Below are positions 1 through 64,000 of a stretch of DNA of 64,000 bases, piece after piece; the first letter of the stretch is position 1, and each line of letters begins with the position of its first letter. The notes below the pieces were generated by a model. It saw nothing but the letters and a program-made list of their open reading frames with translations. It was not told where the DNA came from and made no database searches. The position numbers were made by a program, and so were the translations under genes. Location: NCBI RefSeq assembly GCF_017591435.1, contig NC_059256.1, positions 12,502,811-12,566,810 on the forward strand. Direction: 5' to 3'. This DNA comes from Portunus trituberculatus. Its lineage: Eukaryota; Arthropoda; Malacostraca; Decapoda; Portunidae.

Positions 1-540
1 TCTCAATTTCACTATTTTTAATTATTCTACAGTCCGCAGGTGGCAATGAATGACAGTTTCCCTATGCAAGCCTCGTGTTTCCCTCTCCCACAGCTTCATG
101 GAGGCAAGAGCAGCTGTCACACGTTCTGGAAAAATAGTCTTAATATCCCTGTTTTATAAATCCAAACGCATTATTGATATTTTGTTTAAATCAGCAAAAA
201 AACGCATTTGGATACACCAGAGTGAAAGTACGTATGCGATTAGTGGCCGAGGGACATTGGGGGGGCTAATCTGGTCCTTAGGGGGGGCAGTCCGCACCTT
301 GAAAAACCCCGCTAACTCTCTGCGGCTTCGGAAAATTGTTTGAGCGGATAAACAGTTTTTAAGGGTGTTTTTGTAGTTCTCGTGATAAATTAACGAGATT
401 ATGAATTTAGCTTTGGGGTTCGGAGTTTGTGGGTCTTCCAGTGCACAGGTCCATGGTCCAGGTGTAGGTTGGGGCCTTGAGATAGGAGATAGTCTACACG
501 GTATCCCTATTTAGCCTGTAAGTTACTATCAAATGTCCAA
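1..540. other. Unassigned 5' flank of gene 1
   Basis: Non-repetitive by eye, with a G-run stretch near 258-290. It contains a modest + strand open frame (50-343) that I cannot match to any family. It could hold a non-coding first exon or promoter of gene 1, but nothing proves it. Confidence 0.3.
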
Positions 541-555
541 AATGTGGAATTCTGT

Positions 556-599
<44 letters not shown>

Positions 600-743
600 C
601 AACATGTTTCGTGTAGTGTGTGTGAACTCTATGCTATGATAGGTGAGATAACAGGTAGTAGTAGTAATAGTAGTAGTAGTAGTAGTAGTAGTTGTATTAT
701 TATTATTATTATTACTTAAAAACTTTGTACACAGCTGCTGGGA

Positions 744-823
<80 letters not shown>
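541..823 (+). repeat. (GTA)n, (TTA)n and (TC)n microsatellites
   Basis: Perfect GTA runs around 557-598 and 655-691, a short TTA run near 694-714 and ~38 TC units at 748-823. Confidence 0.95.
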
Positions 824-824
<1 letters not shown>

Positions 825-894
825 ACATCTTCATACTCTTAAAAAGTTCTATAAATTCCACAAAACTTTCTTAAACATTCCGTCATCCAGTTTT

Positions 895-2205
895 CAAGAC
901 AGTTTTTCCCTCAAATAAGCCAGAAATCTTGGTAATCTTTCGCCAGAACCACAAAAACACTCTTATAAGCGTGCATAGAGGCAAGTAGACGCATTTCCAA
1001 GACTGTTTCTCTCTCAAATCAGCCAGAAATCTTGGTAATCTTTGGCCAGAACCACAAAAACACTCTTATAAGCGTGCATAGAGGCAATTAGATGCATTTT
1101 GAAGACAGTTTCTCTCTCAAATCAGCCAGAAATCTTGGTAATCTTTCGCCAGAACCACAAAAACACTCTTATAAGCGTGCATAGAGGCAAGTAGACGCAT
1201 TTCCAAGACAGTTTCTCCTTCAAATCAGCCAGAAATCTTGGTAATCTTTCGCCAGAACCACAAAAACACACTTATAAGCGTGCATAGAGGCAAGTAGATG
1301 CATTTTGAAGACAGTTTCTCTCTCAAATCAGCCAGAAATCTTGGTAATCTTTCGTCAAAACCACAAAAACACTCTTATAAGCGTGCATAGAGGCAATTAG
1401 ATGCATTTTGAAGACAGTTTCTCTCTCAAATCAGCCAGAAATCTTGGTAATCTTTCACTAGAACCACAAAAACACTCTTATAAGCGTGCATAGAGGCAAG
1501 TAGATGCATTTCCAAGACAGTTTCTCCTTCAAATCAGCCAGAAATCTTGGTAATCTTTCGCCAGAACCACAAAAACACTCTTATAAGCGTGCATAGAGGC
1601 AAGTAGATGCATTTTGAAGACAGTTTCTCTCTCAAATCAGCCAGAAATCTTTGTAATCTTTCGTCAAAACCACAAAAACACTCTTATAAGCGTGCATAGA
1701 GGCAAGTAGACGCATTTCCAAGACAGTTTCTCCTTCAAATCAGCCAGAAATCTTGGTAATCTTTCACTAGAACCACAAAAACACTCTTATAAGCGTGCAT
1801 AGAGGCAAGTAGACGCATTTCCAAGACAGTTTCTCCTTCAAATCAGCCAGAAATCTTGGTAATCTTTCGCTAGAACCACAAAAACACTCTTATAAGCGTG
1901 CATAGAGGCAATTAGATGCATTTTCAAGACAGTTTCTCTCTCAAATCAGCCAGAAATCTTGGTAATCTTTCGCCAGAACCACAAAAACACTCTTATAAGC
2001 GTGCATAGAGGCAAGTAGATGCATTTTGAAGACAGTTTCTCTCTCAAATCAGCCAGAAATCTTTGTAATCTTTCACTAGAACCACAAAAACACTCTTATA
2101 AGCGTGCATAGAGGCAAGTAGATGCATTTTGAAGACAGTTTCTCTCTCAAATCAGCCAGAAATCTTGGTAATCTTTCACTAGAACCACAAAAACACTCTT
2201 AAAAA
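895..2205 (-). repeat. ~103-bp satellite array, about 13 copies (reverse orientation)
   Basis: CAGAAATCTTGGTAATC recurs at 921, 1024, 1127 and onward. The reverse complement carries AAGAGTGTTTTTGTGGTTCT, shared with the ~102-bp arrays at 14140 and 44696. It is therefore the same family, diverged and inverted. Confidence 0.85.
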
Positions 2206-2357
2206 TGCTTTAATTTGTCACCACAACAAATTTTTCAAGGTCGAGCTTTCTGGAAATTTGAAAGTTGAAATGTTTTTGAGATATTTGTGATTTGAGGTGA
2301 AGGTTTAGGCCTATTGGGGGAGGCCTCTTATAAAAATAGGCTGAAAATTTGATCCCA

Positions 2358-2361
<4 letters not shown>

Positions 2362-2404
<43 letters not shown>

Positions 2405-2446
2405 TCGTAACTGGAAAGAAATATTGATTTATGACGGATTGTATTG

Positions 2447-2501
<55 letters not shown>

Positions 2502-2520
2502 TCTCCCTCCCTCTCCCCCT
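2362..2520 (+). repeat. (GA)n and (CT)n microsatellites
   Basis: GA run at 2362-2401 and CT run at 2451-2520. The CT run can act as a polypyrimidine tract for the putative acceptor at 2561; the GA and CT runs could pair as a hairpin. Confidence 0.9.
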
Positions 2521-2522
2521 TA

Positions 2523-2542
2523 CCTAACCTAACCTAACCTAA
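2523..2542 (+). repeat. Interstitial telomere-like (CCTAA)4
   Basis: Four perfect CCTAA units, the complement of the arthropod telomere repeat TTAGG. They lie 20-39 nt before a candidate acceptor AG (2560-2561), where a branch point would sit, and CTAAC fits the branch-point consensus. Confidence 0.75.
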
Positions 2543-2614
2543 CACTCTTTACGCATTTCAGGAAGAAGAAGAAGAAGATTGACAGGAGAATTTGACCCCA
2601 GAAATTGAATCACA

Positions 2615-34782
<32,168 letters not shown>

Positions 34783-36475
34783 GAAATGTTGTTACGTTTG
34801 TGTCTCTCCCGCTTGTCTCGTTTGGTGTGTGAGTTTGTGTGTCTGTGTGGTGATAGAGGAGACTTCTGGCTGTCTTGCACTTATTTCAGTTTGTCTGTAC
34901 GATGTTTTGTTTGTGAGATATTATGAAAAATGTTTGAATCGTCTCGGTAAATTTTCTGTTACAAGTCGTGGAAGTCTTGTTACGTTTGTGTCTCTCCCGC
35001 TTGTCTTGTTTGGTATGTGAGTTTGTGTGTTTGTGTGGTGATAGAGGAGACTTCTGGCTGTCTTGCACTTATTTCAGTTTGTCTCTTCGATGTTTTGTTT
35101 GTGAGATATTATGAAAAATGTTTGAATCGTCTCGGTAAATTTTCTGTTACAAGTCGTGGAAGTCTTGTTACGTTTGTGTCTCTCCCGCTTGTCTCGTTTG
35201 GTGTGTGAGTTTGTGTGTCTGTGTGGTGATAGAGGAGACTTCTGGCTGTCTTGCACTTATTTCAGTTTGTCTGTACGATGTTTCGTTTGTGAGATATTAT
35301 GAAAAATGTTTGAATCGTCTCGGTAAATTTTCTGTTACAAGTCGTGGAAGTCTTGTTACGTTTGTGTCTCTCCCGCTTGTCTTGTTTGGTATGTGAGTTT
35401 GTGTGTTTGTGTGGTGATAGAGGAGACTTCTGGCTGTCTTGCACTTATTTCAGTTTGTCTGTACGATGTTTTGTTTGTGAGATATTAAGAAAAATGTTTG
35501 AATCGTCTCGGTAAATTTTCTGTTACAAGTCGTGGAAGTCTTGTTACGTTTGTGTCTCTCCCGCTTGTCTTGTTTGGTATGTGAGTTTGTGTGTTTGTGT
35601 GGTGATAGAGGAGACTTCTGGCTGTCTTGCACTTATTTCAGTTTGTCTCTTCAACGTTTTGTTTGTGAGATATTAAGAGAAATGTGTGTGTCCTTGTCAA
35701 ATCACCACGAAAAATTTCCAGTGACGCGTTTCAAGATTTTGTGTTCTCCTGCCTCACGTATTTGATGTACAGCGATGAGACTTATGGGGGGAGATAGAAA
35801 AAGGTTTTGGCCACCTCTCCATGTCTTCAGATTGTCTCTCCACCTCCTAGTTTGTGAGATAAGATAAAAAATGCGTCCTTTATTATTTCCACCTTCACTT
35901 GTATACTGGAAAGTGATGTTACGTTTTCAGAGTTTTTGTCTCACCCTGTAGACATGGAGAGACTTGGCTTATGGGAGAGATGGAGGAAAGATTGTACTAT
36001 CTTTCCATGTTTTTGATTTGTCTCTCCATCTCTTAGTCTGAGAGATATTGGGCAAAATATCTCCTCTGCAGTCCCTTCTAGTCCTGCTTCTCATAGTTGA
36101 TAAGGCGTGAAAGTTGTAACATTTTTTGAGTTTGTGGACAGGTGTGGAGGTTTGGAGGAGTTTTGCAGGTGTGGAGGGATGGAGGAAAGATTAGCCTTTC
36201 TCTCCATACCTCCTGTTACCTCCTCCTTCCTCCGATTTAAGAAATATGAGGCAAAATGTTTCCTCCTATTCCTCAACCATCTTACGTCATTTTGGGTGGC
36301 AGGTGTGTAAAAAGTTGTAACATTTTATGAGTTTCTGGACAGGTGTGGAGGTTTGGAGGAGTTTTGCAGGTGTGGAGGGATGGAGGAAAGACTGGCCTTT
36401 CTCTCCATACCTCCCGTTACCTCCTCCTCCCTCTGGTTTGAGAGATATGGAGGAAAAACTAAGGAAGAAAATAAA
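34783..36475 (-). repeat. 188-bp array over the gene 1 3' UTR; reverse CAGGGTG family
   Basis: TCTCTCCCGCTTGTCTCGTT units repeat with 188-bp spacing (34829, 35017, 35205) up to ~35700. Diverged units with CTCACCCTGTAGACATGGAG follow, the reverse complement of the CAGGGTGAG family seen in + orientation at 19310 and 49636. Confidence 0.8.
36470..36475 (+). terminator. Candidate poly(A) signal AATAAA for gene 1
   Basis: AATAAA here and again at 36659-36664, about 1.7-1.9 kb after the stop. No nearer AATAAA was seen. Either would give a repeat-filled 3' UTR. Not proven. Confidence 0.3.
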
Positions 36476-36498
36476 ATGTCTACCTTATCATTATACGT

Positions 36499-36499
<1 letters not shown>

Positions 36500-36529
<30 letters not shown>

Positions 36530-36596
36530 AAACTTATTTTATTTATTATTTTTCATTGTTGTTGTTGTTGTTTTTAGAAATTTAGAGATAATATTA

Positions 36597-36636
<40 letters not shown>

Positions 36637-36840
36637 CGTATGTCCGTGTGACTGTTTAAATAAAACTAATATATTAAAACTAGGCTTTTATTTCTCCTCC
36701 TCCTCCTCCTCCTCCTCCTCCTCCTCCTCTCTTCTTCCCGTCTGAATACGTAGTGAACACAAAGATTAGTCCTGTGGCGGCGGGCGGCGGGCGGGCGGGC
36801 GGCGGGCGGGCGGGCGGGCGGGCGGGCGGGAGCGGGGACA
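36500..36840 (+). repeat. (GA)n, (CTC)n and (GGCGGGC)n tracts
   Basis: GA runs near 36500-36524 and 36600-36634, CTC at 36695-36729 and a GGCGGGCGGGC tract at 36776-36830. This is the only strongly GC-rich stretch of the window, able in principle to form G-quadruplexes. Confidence 0.9.
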
Positions 36841-36990
36841 GGGCTGCCAACCGACCTAGCCTCACAAAATACAGCCCGTTTGATGCCCGGATGACCCACA
36901 GCGGCTCACAGGACGCTCAGCTATAGGGGGAGGGAGTAACGGGCTTTCTACCAACGCTGTGACATGCTGTTGATAATTCCCACAGTCGCA
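36841..36990. other. Unassigned intergenic segment
   Basis: Unique sequence between the GC-rich tract and the 31-bp minisatellite. No gene seen. Confidence 0.3.
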
Positions 36991-37565
36991 AACATGCCAA
37001 AACATGCCAAATTGTCTTAAAATGGTCTCAAAACATGCCAAACTGTATTAATATGCCCTCAAAATATGCCAAATTGTCTTAAAATGCCCTCAAAACATTC
37101 CAAACTGTATTAAAATGCCCTCAAAACACGCCAAACTGTCTTAAAATGCCATCAAAACATGCCAAACTGTCTTAAAATGCCCTCAAAACATGCCAAATTG
37201 TCTTAAAATGCCCTCAAAACATGCCAAACTGTCTTAAAATGCCCTCAAAACATGCCAAACTGTCTTAAAATGTCCTCAAAACATGCCAAACTGTCTTAAA
37301 ATGCCATCAAAACATGCCAAATTGTCTTAAAATGCCCTCAAAACATGCCAAACTGTCTTAAAATGCCCTCAAAACATGCCAAACTGTCTTAAAATGTCCT
37401 CAAAACATGCCAAACTGTCTTAAAATGCCATCAAAACACGCCAAACTGTCTTAAAATGCCCTCAAAACATGCCAAACTGTATTAAAATGCCCTCAAAATA
37501 TGCCAAACTGTCTTAAAATGCCATCAAAACATGCCAAACTGTCTTAAAATGCCCTCAAAACATTA
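36991..37565 (+). repeat. 31-bp minisatellite, block 3 (intergenic)
   Basis: About 18 units of CATGCCAAACTGTCTTAAAA and TGCCCTCAAAA, same unit as intron 8 of gene 1. Confidence 0.95.
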
Positions 37566-37650
37566 AAAATTTTATTTGTGAGATCAGAAGTCAGGTGTTC
37601 TGTGGCGTCTCTATATGATTTATTTATTTTTGTTTAGAATTAATTAAACT
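37566..37650 (+). repeat. Duplicated flank of minisatellite block, copy 1
   Basis: TTTTATTTGTGAGATCAGAA, GTCAGGTGTTCTGTGGCGTC and TTTTTGTTTAGAATTAATTA recur almost unchanged at 39381-39463, each directly after a minisatellite block. Confidence 0.92.
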
Positions 37651-38027
37651 ACGTAATAAATCCTGAGAAAGCATGTCACTTGTTGCCTGTTGCCGAGATG
37701 CTGTTAAAATGGTGTTAGCAATCTTAATCCTCCATGCAGCCGTTAGAAAATCGCGTTCAGCTCAGCCACACACACACACACACACTCTGGCTTGTCAACA
37801 CCACCACCACCATGCTGTTATTATTATTATTATTTTTACGTAAGGGAAGACAGCCAGCCATGTTCGGAAGATGCCCACTTGAATGCTGGCGTTCTAAAAA
37901 GGTGTATTTAAAGTGCCAAAGCCGTCAGTTAGAATTAGGAGAGGAAATTTTAGTAATGAAGGCTGTACTGAACTGGCTTGTCAACACCAACACCACCAAC
38001 ACCACCTGCGCCTACGTACATTAGCCT
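37651..38027. other. Unassigned intergenic segment upstream of TBC1D23
   Basis: Contains (CA)n, (CAC)n and (TTA)n runs and two ACTGGCTTGTCAACACCA-like segments ~185 bp apart (near 37789 and 37974). An open frame from 37734 is not convincing. No exon supported. Confidence 0.35.
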
Positions 38028-38220
38028 CTTCAGTACTGGAACGCATTTATACCGTGAATTTGTGGTATTTGACAGTTTTTAGCGACATTAAGAAGGTTCT
38101 ATGGGGTTTTAGAGATTAATAGCAAGAGTCTTCACTATTTTAATCCCACATATTAGTCTCAAAAGCTGTTAATCACCAAATAATCACCAAAATGTATCAC
38201 GTCCTTGAGGAGTATATTTA
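38028..38220 (+). mobile_element. Diverged MITE family copy
   Basis: CCTCTTCAGTACTGGAACGC at the left, then GACATTAAGAAGGTTCTATG and AGTCTTCACTATTTTAA, as in the 17321 copy. Confidence 0.65.
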
Positions 38221-38239
38221 GATCATCACCCCCGCCCCG

Positions 38240-39380
38240 CCAATTGTCTTAAAATGCCCTCAAAACATGCCAAACTGTCTTAAAATGCCCTCAAAACATG
38301 CCAAACTGTCTTAAAATGCCCTCAAAACATGCCAAACTGTCTTAAAATGCCCTCAAAACATGTCAAACTGTCTTAAAATGCTCTCAAAACACACCAAACT
38401 GTATTAAAATGCCCTCAAAACACACCAAACTGTATTAAAATGCCCTCAAAACATGCCAAACTGTCTTAAAATGCCCTCAAAACATGCCAAACTGTCTTAA
38501 AATGCCCTCAAAACATGCCAAACTGTCTTAAAATGCCCTCAAAACATGTCAAACTGTCTTAAAATGCCCTCAAAACATGCCAAACTGTCTTAAAATGCCC
38601 TCAAAACATGCCAAACTGTCTTAAAATGCCCTCAAAACATGCCAAACTGTCTTAAAATGCCCTCAAAACATGCCAAACTGTCTTAAAATGCCCTCAAAAC
38701 ATGTCAAACTGTCTTAAAATGCCCTCAAAACATGCCAAACTGTCTTAAAATGCCCTCAAAACATGGCAAACTGTCTTAAAATGCCCTCAAAACATGGCAA
38801 ACTGTCTTAAAATGCCTCAAAAACACCACCAAACTGTCTTAAATGCCCTCAAAACATGCCAAACTGTTAAAATGCCCTCAAAACATGTCAAACTGTTAAA
38901 ATGCCCTCAAAACATGTCAAACTGTCTTAAAATGCCCTCAAAACATGCCAAACTGTCTTAAAATGCCCTCAAAACATGCCAAACTGTCTTAAAATGCCCT
39001 CAAAACATGTCAAACTGTCTTAAAATGCCCTCAAAACATGCCAAACTGTCTTAAAATGCCCTCAAAACATGCCAAACTGTCTTAAAATGCCCTCAAAACA
39101 TGTCAAACTGTCTTAAAATGCTCTCAAAACACACCAAACTGTATTAAAATGCCCTCAAAACATGCCAAACTGTTAAAATGCCCTCAAAACATGTCAAACT
39201 GTCTTAAAATGCCCTCAAATCATGCCAAACTGTCTTAAAATGCCCTCAAAACATGTCAAACTGCCTTAAAATGCCCTCAAAACATGCCAAATTGTCTTTA
39301 AATGCCCTCTAAACATGCCAAACTGTCTTAAAATGCCCTCAAAACATGCCAAATTGTCTTAAAATGCCCTCAAAACATTA
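38240..39380 (+). repeat. 31-bp minisatellite, block 4, plus duplicated flank to 39463
   Basis: About 36 units of the same 31-bp repeat, more homogeneous than block 2. They are followed by the second copy of the flank described at 37566. Confidence 0.95.
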
Positions 39381-39514
39381 GAAATTTTATTAGTGAGATC
39401 AAAAGTCAGGTGTTCTGTGGCGTCTCTATATGATTTATTTATTTTTGTTTAGAATTAATTAATTTATTGTTAATTTTGTTGTTTAATTCTGCATCTCTAT
39501 TAATATCAGTATTG

Positions 39515-39940
39515 ATACTGACGTGACTATTATTTCATCTCGAGAAAATGAAAGACTCTGACGTGACTATTTTTTTCTATCGTTAAAATTAAATACATGC
39601 TAACTTTAACTGACGTGACTATTAATTTGATTCTTGACCTTAATTTAATTATTCTTTCGTATTGAGAAATTAAGGTAGACTGACGTGACTATTTTTTCAT
39701 ATCGACATAATTAAATACACACTAACTTGAACTGCCATGACTATTAATTTCAATATGATATTAATTTAATTTTTTTTTGTTTTTCATCTCGACAAAATTA
39801 AATACACACTTATTTGAACTGCCGTGACTATTAATCCCCATCTCGACAAAATAAAGCCATCACTACCATGACTATTAATCCATCTCGACAAAACTGACAA
39901 ACGTTACACACTATAACATTGAGCTGCCGTGACTATTAAT
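39515..39940 (+). promoter_or_regulatory. Eight-fold TGACGTGACTATT-type motif array upstream of TBC1D23
   Basis: CTGACGTGACTATT near 39518, 39558, 39610 and 39680, then GCCATGACTATT, GCCGTGACTATT, ACCATGACTATT and GCCGTGACTATT near 39733, 39821, 39864 and 39926. They are spaced 40-90 bp in AT-rich DNA with ATCTCGACAAAATTAAATAC between. TGACGT is a CRE half-site. A promoter role is inferred only from position, about 200-600 bp before the start codon. Confidence 0.4.
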
Positions 39941-40114
39941 TTCTATCTCGACATTATAGAAATATTATAATAACCGCAATTATGAACCCAAAATAGTTAA
40001 TAAAAAATAAATACTATAATATTTCCATAACTATCTTACCAAAACTATCCAAAAAACTATCGAGATATTGTCAACATACACTATCGGCCACAGGAAGAAG
40101 ATGAGGAAGGCAAG

Positions 40115-63235
<23,121 letters not shown>

Positions 63236-64000
63236 GTGAGTGTTTGGGGGTGTTTGGGGGTGTTTGAGTGTTTTTGGGGGTGTTTTGGTGTGTTTTGATG
63301 TGTTTTGTGTGTTTTGAATGTGTTTTGAGTGTTTGTGTGTGTTTGGGGTGTTTTCAGTGTTTGTGGTGTTTTGAGTGTTTGTGTTTTTAGTGTTTTGTTT
63401 TTGAGTGTGTTTGAGTGTTTGTGTGTTTTGTGTGTTTTGTGTTTGAGTGTTTTGTGTTTTGAGTGTGTTTTGTGTGTTTGTGTGTGTTTGGTGTTTTTGA
63501 GTGTTTTGAGTGTGTTTGGGGTTTTGTGTGTTTTGTGTTTTGAGTGTTTTGTGTGTGTTTGAGTGTTTGGGGTGTTTGAGTGTTTTGGGTGTTTTGAGTG
63601 TGTTGAGTTTGTGTGTGTTTGGTGTGTTTGAGTGTGTATGTGTGTTGTGTTTTTGGGTGTGTGTGTGTTGGGTGTTTGTGTTTGAGTGTTTGAATGTGTG
63701 TGTTTGAGTGTTTTGGGTGTTTGTGTTTGTGTTTTGAGTGTGTTTGAGTGTTTGTGTGTGTGGGTGTGTTTTGTGTTTTTGGTGTTTGTTTTGAGTGTTT
63801 GGGTGTGTGTGTTGTGTGTTTGTGTGTGTGTGTTTTGAGTGTGTGTGTGTGTGGGAGTGTTTGAGTGTGTTTGAGTGTGTTTGAGTGTGTTTGGTGTTGT
63901 GTGTGTTGAGTGTTTGTGTTTGTGTTTGATGTGTTTGAGTGTTTTGGGTGTGTTTTGGGGTGTTTAAATGTCTTATTGAAATAATGACTCTCTCTCTCTC
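63236..64000 (+). repeat. G/T-rich minisatellite in intron 7, running off the window
   Basis: GTGTTTGGGGGTGTTTGAGTG units begin at the exon 7 donor. The window ends in a CT microsatellite that may precede exon 8, by analogy with exon 2. Confidence 0.92.

Noticed and set aside
50..343. 97-codon frame near the window start
   Set aside because: No recognisable domain, no splice partner found; may be chance.
36776..36830. GC-rich tract as a CpG-island promoter
   Set aside because: It is a simple GGCGGGC repeat downstream of gene 1, over 3 kb from the TBC1D23 start, with no other promoter signs.

Overview
The window is arthropod nuclear DNA, most likely from a decapod crustacean; a crab is my best guess but not proven. 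The pointers are long GT/AG introns, a TTAGG-type (CCTAA) telomere-like tract, a non-LTR reverse-transcriptase relic, TTAA-flanked MITE-like elements, and repeats filling nearly all non-coding sequence. About 2.9 kb of the 64 kb (4.5%) is coding. I assembled two + strand genes by hand from exons with open frames, matching splice phases and GT/AG borders.

Gene 1 (2615-34782) is complete: 12 coding exons, 2010 nt in one frame, 669 residues. It encodes an ankyrin-repeat protein ending in a SOCS box, so it is an ASB-type substrate receptor for an elongin B/C-cullin-5 ubiquitin ligase. Gene 2 (40115 to beyond 64000) is the 5' part of a TBC1D23 orthologue: seven exons, 858 nt, 286 residues, covering the TBC domain. 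The Arg- and Gln-finger positions of the TBC domain are substituted, as known for this family. The two genes have no obvious functional link.

Introns: several repeat families recur in different introns and orientations. They include a ~102-bp satellite (three loci), a ~188-bp 'CAGGGTGTGTCAG' family (three loci, both orientations), a family with 'GAGCTATCTCACTTTCACAC' (several gene 1 introns, both orientations), a ~198-bp GGTGGAGG family, a 31-bp minisatellite, a piggyBac-like MITE family, and TGTTTTGGGG/CCCCAAAACA minisatellites. Several tandem arrays with no sequence similarity share a monomer of 188 bp.

The most striking feature is that many arrays include the edge of the neighbouring exon together with its splice site. 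Six copies of the exon 11 3' end lie in intron 11. Five truncated copies of the exon 7 5' end precede TBC1D23 exon 7, and two precede exon 4. Degenerate exon-end copies recur in gene 1 introns 1, 5 and 9. Intron growth here seems to proceed by tandem duplication of units that straddle the exon-intron border. In addition, G/T-rich minisatellites tend to follow donors and C/A-rich ones to precede acceptors. Three exons therefore sit between long complementary flanks, which predicts exon-looping RNA structures. No RNA gene, CRISPR array or minus-strand host gene could be supported.
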